A DNA stretch of 64,000 bases from Hydrogenophaga sp. (GCF_030158645.1 NZ_JAOASO010000038.1:1-64000); one strand, 5' to 3'; numbered from the stretch's first letter, positions 11,897 through 19,660 are shown. Numbers and translations: made by a program. The notes: generated by a model not told the origin, from the letters alone.

Positions 11897-11923
11897 CCTC
11901 GACAGGCTCAGCCCGAACGGAGG
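11897..11923. repeat. Dispersed palindromic repeat unit between GAPDH and arsJ
   Basis: The gap holds CTCGACAGGCTCAGCC followed by CGAACGGAGG, an imperfect inverted repeat of a type I recall being scattered through intergenic regions of many beta- and gammaproteobacteria. It is therefore probably a REP-like unit inside the operon rather than a gene-specific signal. Only one full copy was found in this window. Confidence 0.55.
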
Positions 11924-11937
11924 TTGGCTGGGTGCGT

Positions 11938-12981
11938 TCAGATGCCGACGGTTTGCATGTGGCAGGCCAGGTCGACCATGCGGCAGGCGTAGCCCATTTC
12001 GTTGTCGTACCAGGCGTAGACCTTGAGCAGCGTGCCGTCGGTGACCATGGTGGAGGGCGCGTCGACGATGCTCGATCGTGTGTCGCGGGCGTAGTCCACG
12101 CTGACCAGCGGGCGGGTCTCATAGCCCAGGATGCCGGCCAACGGGCCCCGGGCTGCTGCTTCGAACAGGGCGTTCACCTCGTCCACCGTGGTCTCGCGCC
12201 GCAGTTCGAACACGCAGTCGGTGAGCGAGGCATTGAGCGCCGGCACGCGCACCGCGTGGCCGTTGAGCTTGCCCTTGAGCTCGGGGTAGATCAGCGCGAT
12301 GGCGGTGGCGCTGCCGGTGGTCGTCGGCGCCAGGCTCAGCATCGCGCTGCGGGCGCGGCGCAGGTCCTTGTGCGGCGCGTCCACCACCAGGTTGGTGTTG
12401 GTCGGGTTGTGCAGCGTGGTGATCTGGCCGTGGCGGATGCCGATGGCCTCATGCACCACCTTCACCACCGGCGCCAGGCAGTTGGTGGTGCACGAGGCGG
12501 CGGTCACGATGCGGTCGCGCGCGGGCTCGTACCGCGTTTCGTTCACACCCACCACGATGTTGAGCACGCCGCCCGTTTTCACGGGTGCGGCCACGATCAC
12601 GCGCTTCGCACCGCGGTCCAGATGGCCCTGGATCGTCTCGGGCGTGAGGAACTTGCCGGTGCATTCCAGAACCAGGTCAACGCCCAGATCGCCCCATGGA
12701 ATTTCGCCCGGTGTGGCGTGGGCGCTGAAGCCCAGGCGATGCTGGTCAATGCGGATGGCGTCTTCACCGTCGGCGGCGATGTCGGCGCGCCATTTGCCCT
12801 GCACGCTGTCAAAGGCCAGCAGGTGCGCGGTGGCCGCTGCGCCGCCCTTAAATTCGTTCAGATGCACCGCCTGCAGCCGGTTGCCGGCGCGCGGGTCGGT
12901 GGTGTCGCGTTCGGCTGCGCCCAGGGCGGCGCGCAGGGCCAGGCGGCCGATGCGGCCCATGCCGTTGATGCCAACTTTCAT
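11938..12981 (-). CDS. gapdh: ArsJ-associated glyceraldehyde-3-phosphate dehydrogenase
   Basis: A 347-residue GAPDH. The N terminus [18 protein letters not shown] is the NAD-binding motif, the catalytic cysteine lies in ASCTTNC, and [13 protein letters not shown] closes the fold as usual. Placement between arsJ and the ATP-grasp gene in an ars cluster marks it as the dedicated arsenate-detoxifying paralogue and not the glycolytic housekeeping copy. I chose the ATG at 12981; upstream codons are unrelated in composition. A TTCAA-N6-TTGAA palindrome lies 14 bases upstream of the start. Confidence 0.93.
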   Translation of the reverse strand: MKVGINGMGRIGRLALRAALGAAERDTTDPRAGNRLQAVHLNEFKGGAAATAHLLAFDSVQGKWRADIAADGEDAIRIDQHRLGFSAHATPGEIPWGDLGVDLVLECTGKFLTPETIQGHLDRGAKRVIVAAPVKTGGVLNIVVGVNETRYEPARDRIVTAASCTTNCLAPVVKVVHEAIGIRHGQITTLHNPTNTNLVVDAPHKDLRRARSAMLSLAPTTTGSATAIALIYPELKGKLNGHAVRVPALNASLTDCVFELRRETTVDEVNALFEAAARGPLAGILGYETRPLVSVDYARDTRSSIVDAPSTMVTDGTLLKVYAWYDNEMGYACRMVDLACHMQTVGI

Positions 12982-12994
12982 GTGGGAACTTCCT

Positions 12995-13010
12995 TTCAAG
13001 ATTGGTTGAA
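12995..13010. promoter_or_regulatory. Candidate ArsR operator upstream of the GAPDH gene
   Basis: TTCAA-GATTGG-TTGAA is a perfect 5-bp inverted repeat with a 6-bp spacer. With flanks it reads TTTCAA-N6-TTGAAGTGT, the same extended sequence as at 14350-14370. A further TTGAA follows at 13014. It lies just before the GAPDH start, where a repressor would block an internal promoter. Confidence 0.55.
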
Positions 13011-13057
13011 GTGTTGAACGGTTTTGTGACGCCCGTGTGACCCTCATGCGGCCGCGC

Positions 13058-14350
13058 TCAGGGCACGACGACGACCGGCGCGAAGCCGCCGCCTTCGGTG
13101 CGGAAGTTGGTGGTCTGGCCGGTCCAGGTGCGTGCGGCCAGCAGTTGCACCCCACCGCGGTAGGTGTAGGCGCGCAGATCCAGCTTGAGGCGCTGGGTGC
13201 CGTCCTGCACCCGCACCAGCCGCTCGCTCGGGGGCACGAGGGCTTGCGCCACGTAGTCGCCCGCCAGGATCTCGGCCCACACGCGTCGGGTCAGCTTGTC
13301 GCCCCGGTAAGCGGCGCGTGCGCCAAAGCCCGCCGCTGGTTTGAAGAACAGGCCACGGCGGGCGGCCCACAACGCGTCCGCCCGGTCGGCGCTCACCCGT
13401 TGCGTGCTGGGCACGACGGTGTCGAGCAGCGCGCGGTCTGCCTCGCTGACGCCCCACTGCGCGAGCAGGTCGCCGTCGGACAGCGCGACCAGGTTGCGCT
13501 TGTCGGCATGCAGGGCGTGTGTGCGCGGGTGGGGTGTGAGCACCACCGCGCCGGCCTCATGGGCCAGACGCAGGGCTTGGTGGTCGTCCTCCTGCAGATA
13601 AAAGTCGGTCAGGCGGTTGTAGACGAGGTCCACGGCCATGCCCGCGGGCAGGGCGGGGTGGTGCAGCGCGCCGTCGTGCCACTGCAGCTCGGTCGCGTCC
13701 GCCACCACGGCTGTCAACCCGTGCGCGGCGAACAGTTCGCGAAACACGTCGAATTCGGGCGCGAGGTATTGCTGCGTGGGCGCGTCGTCCACGATCAGCA
13801 CGTTGCGCCACGGTGCCTGGCCGCGCTGCGATGCCCATTCCGCGCGGAACATGTCCACGAACTCCGCGTCGAGTGCGCGCAGCGCGCCTCGGGGATCGGC
13901 CACCTGGCCCATGGCGTTGCAGCAGGCGCTGTGTGCGCGGGCCAGGGCGGCATTGAGCAGTGCGCCGCCCGCGTTGCTGTTGATCTCGATCAGGCGCGGC
14001 CCCGCGTCGGTGAGGTGGAAGTCGTAGCCCATGAACACGCCCGCCGGGCCGTGGTCGTGCGCGGCGATGGCGGGTGCCCGCGCCAGCGCCTGCTGTTGCC
14101 AGGCGGGCAGGGCGATCACGCGCTCGATCGCGGCCACCGCCTGCTGGATGCGCCGTTCCATGGCGCTGTCCATGAACACGGCGCTGGCCGAAAACAGATG
14201 CGGGTGGCTGAGCGTCAAGCGCGCGACCAGGCCGTCCAGGGCCGGGCCGGTTTCGAGCTGTTCGCGCAAAAGCGGCAGTGACAGCGTCTGGCAGGCGCAG
14301 CCCAGGTTGAGGGTGTCGGCAAGGTTCATGGCAGGTGCTCTTTCAATCAT
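13058..14350 (-). CDS. Unrecognised ATP-grasp-like protein in the ars operon
   Basis: A 430-residue soluble protein I do not recognise by name. It carries ATP-grasp-like pieces: [10 protein letters not shown] at 120-129 (metal-ligand type), a lysine and glycine-rich loop [19 protein letters not shown] at 335-353, and a late Arg/Asn-rich, glycine-rich region at 391-424. The EIN motif precedes the FKP lysine, which suggests a circularly permuted grasp order. All four cysteines are paired: Cys18-x-Cys20 and Cys143-Cys144. It is first in the minus-strand ars unit and preceded by a candidate ArsR operator. A ligase making a thiol or metabolite used in arsenic handling is one guess. An ATG at 14329 is an alternative start. 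Confidence 0.6.
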   Translation of the reverse strand: MIERAPAMNLADTLNLGCACQTLSLPLLREQLETGPALDGLVARLTLSHPHLFSASAVFMDSAMERRIQQAVAAIERVIALPAWQQQALARAPAIAAHDHGPAGVFMGYDFHLTDAGPRLIEINSNAGGALLNAALARAHSACCNAMGQVADPRGALRALDAEFVDMFRAEWASQRGQAPWRNVLIVDDAPTQQYLAPEFDVFRELFAAHGLTAVVADATELQWHDGALHHPALPAGMAVDLVYNRLTDFYLQEDDHQALRLAHEAGAVVLTPHPRTHALHADKRNLVALSDGDLLAQWGVSEADRALLDTVVPSTQRVSADRADALWAARRGLFFKPAAGFGARAAYRGDKLTRRVWAEILAGDYVAQALVPPSERLVRVQDGTQRLKLDLRAYTYRGGVQLLAARTWTGQTTNFRTEGGGFAPVVVVP

Positions 14351-14366
14351 TTCAATAATAGTTGAA
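14351..14366. promoter_or_regulatory. Candidate ArsR operator upstream of the ATP-grasp gene
   Basis: TTCAA-TAATAG-TTGAA, a perfect inverted repeat with 6-bp spacer, abuts the ATG at 14350. Extended flanks match the GAPDH site (TTTCAA-N6-TTGAAGTGT). It is probably the main operator of the ars operon; if the later start at 14329 is used, it lies 22-37 bases upstream of the gene. Confidence 0.55.
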
Positions 14367-14392
14367 GTGTGACGATGAACGTCGCCGGGCGG

Positions 14393-14410
14393 TTGTCACC
14401 AAAAATTCAT
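14393..14410 (+). promoter_or_regulatory. Weak candidate PhoB box before the acyltransferase gene
   Basis: TTGTCAC-CAAA-AATTCAT has the 7-4-7 spacing of a PhoB box; the first half matches CTGTCAT/C well, the second only in its TCAT end. No good -10 follows at the expected 10-base distance, so this is the weakest of the PhoB sites in the window. Confidence 0.35.
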
Positions 14411-14450
14411 GCGATTGCCTTGGGAAGGTCATGACCTGTTTTCACACTGC

Positions 14451-15269
14451 ATGTTCATGAACACAGAACCCATTTTTCAAGCTGCATCTGCAGAGCCGGC
14501 ACTCGTCAACCTGACCGCGCTGCCCGTGCCGCACGGCATCGAAGTGTCGTGGGCCAGGCACCTGAGCGAGGTGCGTGAAGCACAAAAGCTGCGTTTCGAC
14601 GTGTTTGCCACCGAGATGGGAGCCCGCTTGCCCAACACGGTTCCCGGCCACGACGTGGACCTGTTCGACGACTTCTGCGAACACCTGCTCGTGCGCGACA
14701 AGTCCAGCCAACAGGTGATCGGCACCTACCGCGTGCTCACGCCGGCCCAGGCCAAGCGCGTGGGCAGCACCTACAGCGACACCGAATTCGACCTCACCCG
14801 CCTGCGCGGCGTGCGCGAGCGCATGGTGGAGCTGGGCCGCAGTTGCGTGCACCGGGACCACCGCCACGGCGGCGTGATCATGGCGCTGTGGGGCGCGCTG
14901 GCCAGCTTCATGGTGCGCAACCAGCTCGACACCATGATCGGCTGCGCCAGCATTCCCATGCAGCACGAGGGTGCGCACGGCATGGTGGGCGGCGGGCACG
15001 CAGCGGCCAGCATCTGGCGGCAGGTGAAAGACCAGCACCTCGCGCCGATCGACTTTCATGTGCGCCCGCGCCTGCCGTTGCCGGTGGACCGGCTGAACAG
15101 CGCGCTGGAGGTGCAGCCGCCGGCGCTCATCAAGGGCTACCTGCGCCTGGGCGCCAAGGTGATGGGCCCACCGGCCTGGGATCCGGATTTCAACGCCGCT
15201 GACCTGCCCATGCTGATGCGGCTCTCCGATCTGCCCGCTCGCTACCGAAAGCACTTCCTGGGGGCCTGA
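14451..15269 (+). CDS. OlsB-like GNAT N-acyltransferase
   Basis: About 270 residues of the hemolysin/OlsB family (Acetyltransf_5 type), whose OlsB members transfer a 3-hydroxyacyl chain from ACP to ornithine, making lyso-ornithine lipid. Typical pieces are EAQKLRFDVFATEMGAR, FDDFCEHLLVRD, VIGTYRVL, and VELGRSCVHRDHRHGGVIMALWGAL. No OlsA partner is visible; a glycosyltransferase starts 7 bases downstream, so the product may be glycosylated instead. Start choice is uncertain: ATGs at 14451 and 14457 are equivalent and neither has a strong ribosome site. Location beside a phosphate-starvation cluster fits a phosphorus-free lipid role (inference). Confidence 0.75.
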   Translation: MFMNTEPIFQAASAEPALVNLTALPVPHGIEVSWARHLSEVREAQKLRFDVFATEMGARLPNTVPGHDVDLFDDFCEHLLVRDKSSQQVIGTYRVLTPAQAKRVGSTYSDTEFDLTRLRGVRERMVELGRSCVHRDHRHGGVIMALWGALASFMVRNQLDTMIGCASIPMQHEGAHGMVGGGHAAASIWRQVKDQHLAPIDFHVRPRLPLPVDRLNSALEVQPPALIKGYLRLGAKVMGPPAWDPDFNAADLPMLMRLSDLPARYRKHFLGA

Positions 15270-15276
15270 TGCGCGC

Positions 15277-16398
15277 ATGAAGATCCTGCTCGTCACCGAC
15301 GCCTGGCAACCCCAGGTCCATGGGCTGGTATCCACCCTGGTGGATCTGGTGCGCCAGTTGCAGGTGAACGGGCATGAGGTGGTGGTGATCCAGCCCGGGC
15401 AGTTCCACACGCGGCACTGGCCGTGGCACTCGGGTCAGCCCGGTCTCGCGTTTGCACTGTTCCCGGGCGCCCGTTTGCGCTCGCTGATGGACGCGGCCCA
15501 GGCCGATGCGATTCACATCGCCACCGAGGGGCCGCTTGGGTGGGCCGCCAGGCGCCACTGCCTGAGGCGCGGCTTGCCGTTCACCACGGCCATCCACGGC
15601 AGCTTCCCCGAGACGCTGAAGGGCGCTGTGGGACTGCCCTTGTCCTGGGGATCTTCGTTGCTGCGGCGGTTTCACCAGCCGTCCAGTGGCGTGATGGTGC
15701 CCAACGAGGGCCTGCTCAACCGGCTCAAAGAGCGTGGTTTTCAGCGTTTGCGCCTGTGGGCGCCCGGGGTGGACACGCACCTGTTTGCCCTGAACGACCG
15801 CCAGCGCCCGCTGGCTGCCATCGGCCCGCTCGCCCACCCGGTGAGCTTGTATGTGGGGCGGCTCTCGGTTGAGAAAAACGTCGAGGCCTTCCTGGCTCTG
15901 GATGTGCCGGGCAGCAAGGTGGTCTGCGGCGAAGGCCCCATGGCCTCGGGGCTGCGTGCGCGCTACCCCAACGTGCACTGGCTGGGCGAGTTGCCGCGCC
16001 AGGAACTCGCACAGGTTTACGCCGCAGCGGACGTGTTCGTGTTTCCCTGCCGGGGTGAAACCCAGGGACAGGCGATGCTGGAGGCGATGGCCAGCGGCGT
16101 CCCGGTGGCCGCGTATCCGGTGGACGGGCCACTGCAACTCGTGGGCCAGGGCCGGGGCGGTGCGTTGCACGACGATCTGCGCGTGGCCTGGCACGATGCG
16201 CTCAAGATCCAGCGCCACGAAGCGCGCGACCGCGCCCTGCTGTCGGGCTGGGGGCGGTCCAGTGCGGTGTTCCTGTCGAACCTGGTGGTGTTGCCCCGGC
16301 ATCTCCGACTGCGGCCGAAGCCAGGCTTCGGCGTGCGGGTGAACCCGGCGGGTGCCATCACAAAACTGTCACACAAACGTCATTCGGCCGTTGAATAA
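15277..16398 (+). CDS. GT4-family glycosyltransferase, MgtA-like
   Basis: A 373-residue GT-B fold glycosyltransferase. The N-terminal half has DAWQPQVHGLVSTLVDLV, HIATEGPLGWAARR and HGSFPETL; GVDTHLF precedes the second domain with LYVGRLSVEKNVEAFL, the nucleotide-sugar site and the E-x7-E-type segment GETQGQAMLEAMASGVPVAAYPVDGP. This pattern resembles MgtA-type alpha-mannosyl/glucosyl transferases that act on lipid acceptors. The immediate upstream OlsB-like gene suggests a shared lipid product. The last 45 bases of the gene contain the PhoB box for ppk1. Sugar and acceptor are unknown. Confidence 0.85.
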   Translation: MKILLVTDAWQPQVHGLVSTLVDLVRQLQVNGHEVVVIQPGQFHTRHWPWHSGQPGLAFALFPGARLRSLMDAAQADAIHIATEGPLGWAARRHCLRRGLPFTTAIHGSFPETLKGAVGLPLSWGSSLLRRFHQPSSGVMVPNEGLLNRLKERGFQRLRLWAPGVDTHLFALNDRQRPLAAIGPLAHPVSLYVGRLSVEKNVEAFLALDVPGSKVVCGEGPMASGLRARYPNVHWLGELPRQELAQVYAAADVFVFPCRGETQGQAMLEAMASGVPVAAYPVDGPLQLVGQGRGGALHDDLRVAWHDALKIQRHEARDRALLSGWGRSSAVFLSNLVVLPRHLRLRPKPGFGVRVNPAGAITKLSHKRHSAVE

Positions 16399-16399
16399 T
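16355..16399 (+). promoter_or_regulatory. PhoB-dependent promoter of ppk1
   Basis: CTGTCAC-ACAA-ACGTCAT (16366-16383) is a PhoB box with exact 7-4-7 spacing. A third half-site, CCATCAC, lies one helical turn upstream at 16355-16361 in the same 11-base phase. Ten bases after the box is AATAAT (16394-16399), a good -10 at the spacing typical of PhoB-activated promoters. The site overlaps the 3' end of the glycosyltransferase gene. Confidence 0.75.
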
Positions 16400-16497
16400 C
16401 GTCACGGGACAGGCGCTCGCTGCGAGGCACACTCTGTGTGACGCCGTGCGCCAGGACCCCAGGGCGGTCGCACCCCGCGACAACAACAAGACCTGAC

Positions 16498-18576
16498 ATG
16501 AGCGGCAACCACTCCAACAGCAAGCATCCTTTCCTCGATCGCGATCACAGCATCCTGGCCTTCAACGAGCGCGTCATGGACTGGGCGCGCCGCCCCGACG
16601 TTCCGCCGCTCGAACGCCTGCGCTACCTCAGCATCGTCTCCAGCAACCTCGACGAGTTCTTCGAGGTTCGCGTCGCACCCCACCTCACCGCCGCGCAGGC
16701 CAACGAGCAGCGTGGCCTGTACACCGCGCAGAGTTTCGAGAAGCTGTCGGAAAAAATCCACGAGCTGGTGGCACAGCAGTACGCCATCTACAACGACGAA
16801 CTGCTGCCCCTGCTGGAGAAAAAGGGCATCAAGCTGATCTCGCACGGCGAACGCAATCCGCGGCAGCGGCGCTGGGTCAAGGAGTTCTTCGTCAACGAAG
16901 TGCAGCCCTTGCTGATGCCGGTGGGCTTGGACCCGGCGCACCCGTTTCCGCAAGTGGCCAACAAGTCGCTCAATTTCATCGTGCGCCTGGCGGGCAAGGA
17001 CGCGTTCGGGCGCGAGAACGAGATCGCGATCGTGAAAGTGCCGCGCATCCTGCCGCGCTTCTTCCGCATGCCCCCGATCAAGGGCTCCAAGCAGACGCAC
17101 TTCGTGTCGATCTCCAGCCTGATCCGCTCCCACCTGGGCGACCTGTTCCCGGGCCGACAGGTCACCGAGTTCTCGCAGTTCCGCGTCACGCGCCACTCCG
17201 ACCTGGCGGTGGACGAGGAAGAGGTGAAGAACCTGCGCACCGCGTTGCGCAAGGGCTTGCAACAGCGTCACTACGGCCAGGCCTTGCGGCTGGAGGTCTC
17301 GGCCGGTTGTTCGGAGTTTCTGTCCAACTTTTTGCTGGAGCAGTTCGCCTTGCCCGCCAAGGCCTTGTACCGCGTGCCCGGTCCGGTGAACCTGGTGCGC
17401 CTGAACCAGCTGATCGACAAGGTGGACGCGCCCGCGTTGCGCTTCGAGGCTTACAACGGCGGCTGGCCCGCACAGCTCACCCCCGGTCAGTCCTACTTCG
17501 AGCGGCTGCAGCAGGGCGACGTGTTGATCCACCAGCCCTACGAGAGTTTTGACGCGGTGCTGGCGTTCCTGCGCGAGGCGGTCGAAGACCCGGACGTGCT
17601 GGCCATCAAGCAGACCATCTACCGCACCGGCGCCAAGTCGGAGCTCATGAACCTGCTGCGCGAAGCCGTGCGCCGGGGCAAGGAAGTCACGGCCGTGGTG
17701 GAGCTCAAGGCGCGCTTCGACGAGGAAGCCAACATCAACTACGCCGAGCGGCTGGAGTCCGTGGGCGCGCAGGTGGTCTACGGTGTGGTCGGGCTCAAGA
17801 CCCACGCCAAGATGCTGCTGGTGACCCGCCGCGAAGCCAGCGGGCTCAAGCGTTACGCCCACCTGTCCACCGGCAACTACAACCCTGGCACAGCCAGGCT
17901 CTACACCGACCTGAGCTACCTCACGGCCGACGACGCGCTCACCGCCGATCTGGAACAGATTTTTCTGCACCTGGCCAGCCAGAACCGCCTGCCCAAGCTC
18001 AACAAGGCGCTGATCGCACCGTTCCATTTGCACAAGGCCATGCTGGACAAGCTGGAGGCGGCAGGAGCGGCCGCCAAAGCCGGCCAGGATGTGCGCGTGA
18101 TCGTCAAGATGAACGCCTTGACCGACGAGCAGCTGGCGCGGGCACTCGCGGTGGCCTCGCAGCAGGGCGTGAAGATCGACCTCATCATCCGCGGGGCCTG
18201 CATCCTGCCGGCCCAGGTGCCCGGCTTCACCGACAACGTGCGCGTGCGCTCGGTGATCGGTCGCTTGCTGGAGCACTCCCGGGTGTTCTATTTCCGCACC
18301 GGTGACGCGGAAGAGCTCTGGCTGTCGAGTGCCGACTGGATGAACCGCAACATGCTGCGCCGGATCGAACTGGCCTGGCCCGTGACCGACCATGCGCTGC
18401 GCCACCGCATCATGGACGAGTGCCTGTCGGCCTACCTGCACGACACCAAGGACGCCTGGCTGCTGCAGCCCGATGGCCGCTACGTGCCCGCCAGCATCAC
18501 GGGCAGCGGTCGCACGCGTGCGGTGATGCACTCTGCCCAGGCCAGCCTGATGGCGCGCTACGGCAGCAAGGGATGA
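16498..18576 (+). CDS. ppk1: Polyphosphate kinase 1
   Basis: Peripheral membrane enzyme polymerising ATP gamma-phosphate into polyphosphate. The 692-residue protein starts the conserved N domain at FLDRDHSILAFNERVMDWA, has PFPQVANKSLNFIV and, in the catalytic half, GLKTHAKMLLVTRRE with the autophosphorylated histidine, then YAHLSTGNYNPGTARLYTD. SSADWMNRNMLRRIELAWPV is also typical. The ATG at 16498 is chosen because the conserved region starts about 12 residues later. A PhoB promoter sits about 100 bases upstream; sixA follows directly. Confidence 0.97.
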   Translation: MSGNHSNSKHPFLDRDHSILAFNERVMDWARRPDVPPLERLRYLSIVSSNLDEFFEVRVAPHLTAAQANEQRGLYTAQSFEKLSEKIHELVAQQYAIYNDELLPLLEKKGIKLISHGERNPRQRRWVKEFFVNEVQPLLMPVGLDPAHPFPQVANKSLNFIVRLAGKDAFGRENEIAIVKVPRILPRFFRMPPIKGSKQTHFVSISSLIRSHLGDLFPGRQVTEFSQFRVTRHSDLAVDEEEVKNLRTALRKGLQQRHYGQALRLEVSAGCSEFLSNFLLEQFALPAKALYRVPGPVNLVRLNQLIDKVDAPALRFEAYNGGWPAQLTPGQSYFERLQQGDVLIHQPYESFDAVLAFLREAVEDPDVLAIKQTIYRTGAKSELMNLLREAVRRGKEVTAVVELKARFDEEANINYAERLESVGAQVVYGVVGLKTHAKMLLVTRREASGLKRYAHLSTGNYNPGTARLYTDLSYLTADDALTADLEQIFLHLASQNRLPKLNKALIAPFHLHKAMLDKLEAAGAAAKAGQDVRVIVKMNALTDEQLARALAVASQQGVKIDLIIRGACILPAQVPGFTDNVRVRSVIGRLLEHSRVFYFRTGDAEELWLSSADWMNRNMLRRIELAWPVTDHALRHRIMDECLSAYLHDTKDAWLLQPDGRYVPASITGSGRTRAVMHSAQASLMARYGSKG

Positions 18577-18602
18577 CCGTGATTGCCCCGGAAAGCCGCA
18601 GC

Positions 18603-19085
18603 ATGGACCTGATTCTCTGGCGGCACGCCGAAGCCCACGAGCACCCCGATGGGCTTGCAGGCAAGCCGGGCGACGCCCGGGACCTTTTGCGCCGGCTCAC
18701 GCCGCGCGGCGAAAAGCAGGCCGCGCGCATGGCGGCCTGGCTGGACCGGCAACTGCCGGACGGTGCGCGCATCTGGAGCAGCCCGGCTTCGCGCTGCGAG
18801 CAGACGGCGCTCGCCCTGGGACGCAAGTTCAAGCTGCGCGAAGCGCTGTTGCCCGAAGGCGATCCGCTGGCGTTGCTGGAACTGGTGCAGTGGCCCCACG
18901 GGAAGTCGCCGGTGGTGGTGGTGGGGCACCAGCCCACGCTGGGGCGGGTGGTGGCCCGCCTGCTCAATCTGGCCGAGGACGATTGTTCGGTGAAGAAGGG
19001 GGCTGTGTGGTGGCTGCGGCACCGCGAGCGCGCCAGCGGCAGCCAGACCGTCGTGGTGACGGTGCAAACCCCCGAGTTGATCTGA
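18603..19085 (+). CDS. sixA: SixA-type histidine phosphatase
   Basis: A 160-residue member of the histidine phosphatase superfamily with the catalytic RHAE (LILWRHAEAHE) at the N terminus, the second histidine in VVVVGHQPTLGR, and the substrate-side SSPASRCEQTA. SixA proteins remove phosphate from histidine phosphotransfer domains. GGAAAG lies 7 bases before the ATG at 18603, so I prefer it over an upstream ATG at 18573 that overlaps the ppk1 stop but has no spaced ribosome site. Close coupling to ppk1 suggests a role in phosphate or polyphosphate control. Confidence 0.85.
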   Translation: MDLILWRHAEAHEHPDGLAGKPGDARDLLRRLTPRGEKQAARMAAWLDRQLPDGARIWSSPASRCEQTALALGRKFKLREALLPEGDPLALLELVQWPHGKSPVVVVGHQPTLGRVVARLLNLAEDDCSVKKGAVWWLRHRERASGSQTVVVTVQTPELI

Positions 19086-19091
19086 ACGAAG

Positions 19092-19110
19092 CCCGGGGAC
19101 TTGCCCCGGG
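19092..19110. terminator. Bidirectional hairpin between convergent genes
   Basis: CCCGGGG and CCCCGGG pair perfectly over 7 bp around an ACTTG loop, 7 bases after the sixA stop and 7 before the end of the convergent lysine-rich gene. No strong T-run follows on either side, so its termination strength is uncertain. Confidence 0.6.
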
Positions 19111-19116
19111 TCGGTG

Positions 19117-19545
19117 TCAGGCGGTGGCAACCTTTTTGGCGGGCGCAGCGGCCTTCTTGGCTGCGGGCTTGGCAGCCACTTTTTTCGCGACCGCTGCGTT
19201 GACGGCGGGCTTGGCCACCGGCTTGGTGGCCACTTTCGCGGCGGCCTTCACCGCAGGCTTGGCGACCGGTTTGGCCACGGGCTTTTTCGGCGCTTCGGGT
19301 TTCTTCTCGGTGCCAGTTGGGCGGCCGGTCTTGAGCGTGGGAACGGCGGACAACGCGGCCTTGAAGGCGGCGTCGTTCAGGCCTTGCAAGGCCATGAGGC
19401 CAGCGCGCAGCAGCTCGCTTTTCTTCACGCTGGTGCCCAGCGCAATGGCGCGGGTCTTGAGCGTTTCGATGGCGGCAAATTCCGCTTTGGGGATGGTGAA
19501 GCTGTCGCGCACGAGCTTGGGCTTCTTGTTGTTCTGACTGGCCAT
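19117..19545 (-). CDS. Lysine/alanine-rich histone-like protein with PhoB box
   Basis: A 142-residue protein in two parts. Residues 1-70 (with KLVRDSFTIPKAEFAAIETLKTRA and SELLRAGLMALQGLND) look like a small helical, perhaps ribbon-helix-helix-like or oligomerising domain. Residues 75-142 are a lysine, alanine, proline and valine tail of KPVAKPAVKAAAK-type repeats, like histone H1, AlgP or the PAKKA tail of PhaM. Such tails bind DNA or polyphosphate. It stands between sixA and ppx and is preceded by a near-perfect PhoB box on its strand, so a role in polyphosphate-granule or nucleoid organisation under phosphate limitation is plausible. Function not known. Confidence 0.7.
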   Translation of the reverse strand: MASQNNKKPKLVRDSFTIPKAEFAAIETLKTRAIALGTSVKKSELLRAGLMALQGLNDAAFKAALSAVPTLKTGRPTGTEKKPEAPKKPVAKPVAKPAVKAAAKVATKPVAKPAVNAAVAKKVAAKPAAKKAAAPAKKVATA

Positions 19546-19580
19546 GGGTGGACTCCGTTGGTCGATGAAAAGGCTGGCAG

Positions 19581-19605
19581 TATAAACCGTATAAACCGTT
19601 TATAT
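19581..19605. repeat. AT-rich tandem repeat and palindrome before the lysine-rich gene
   Basis: TATAAACCG occurs twice in tandem (19581-19589, 19590-19598), and the second copy forms the near-palindrome TATAAACCGTTTATA (19590-19604). It supplies possible -10 elements for the minus-strand gene and may be an operator, conceivably for that gene's own N-terminal domain. Confidence 0.45.
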
Positions 19606-19609
19606 GGTT

Positions 19610-19627
19610 GTGACAGTGACATGACAG
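19610..19627 (-). promoter_or_regulatory. PhoB box of the lysine-rich gene
   Basis: On the minus strand the sequence reads CTGTCAT-GTCA-CTGTCAC, a textbook 7-4-7 PhoB box and the best match in the window. It lies 65 bases before the start at 19545. The spacing to the AT-rich -10 candidates is not the ideal 10 bases, so the exact promoter is unclear. Confidence 0.75.
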
Positions 19628-19660
19628 ATGCGTGACGCAGAGCGTCGCGAGCGCAGCCGG

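Noticed and set aside
10534-13017. 827-residue open frame on the plus strand across arsR, arsJ and GAPDH
   Set aside because: It is antisense to three clear genes and of shadow composition. The ASTGSARTE stretch in it is the translation of the dispersed repeat at 11897.
14426-14457. Second PhoB-like box close to the acyltransferase start
   Set aside because: AGGTCAT and the following CTGTTTT / CTGCATG segments do not keep the 11-base phase and match poorly.
18573-18602. Longer sixA start at the ATGA overlapping the ppk1 stop
   Set aside because: Attractive for coupling, but the purine stretch touches the ATG, while the ATG at 18603 has a properly spaced GGAAAG and starts at the conserved LILWRHAE.
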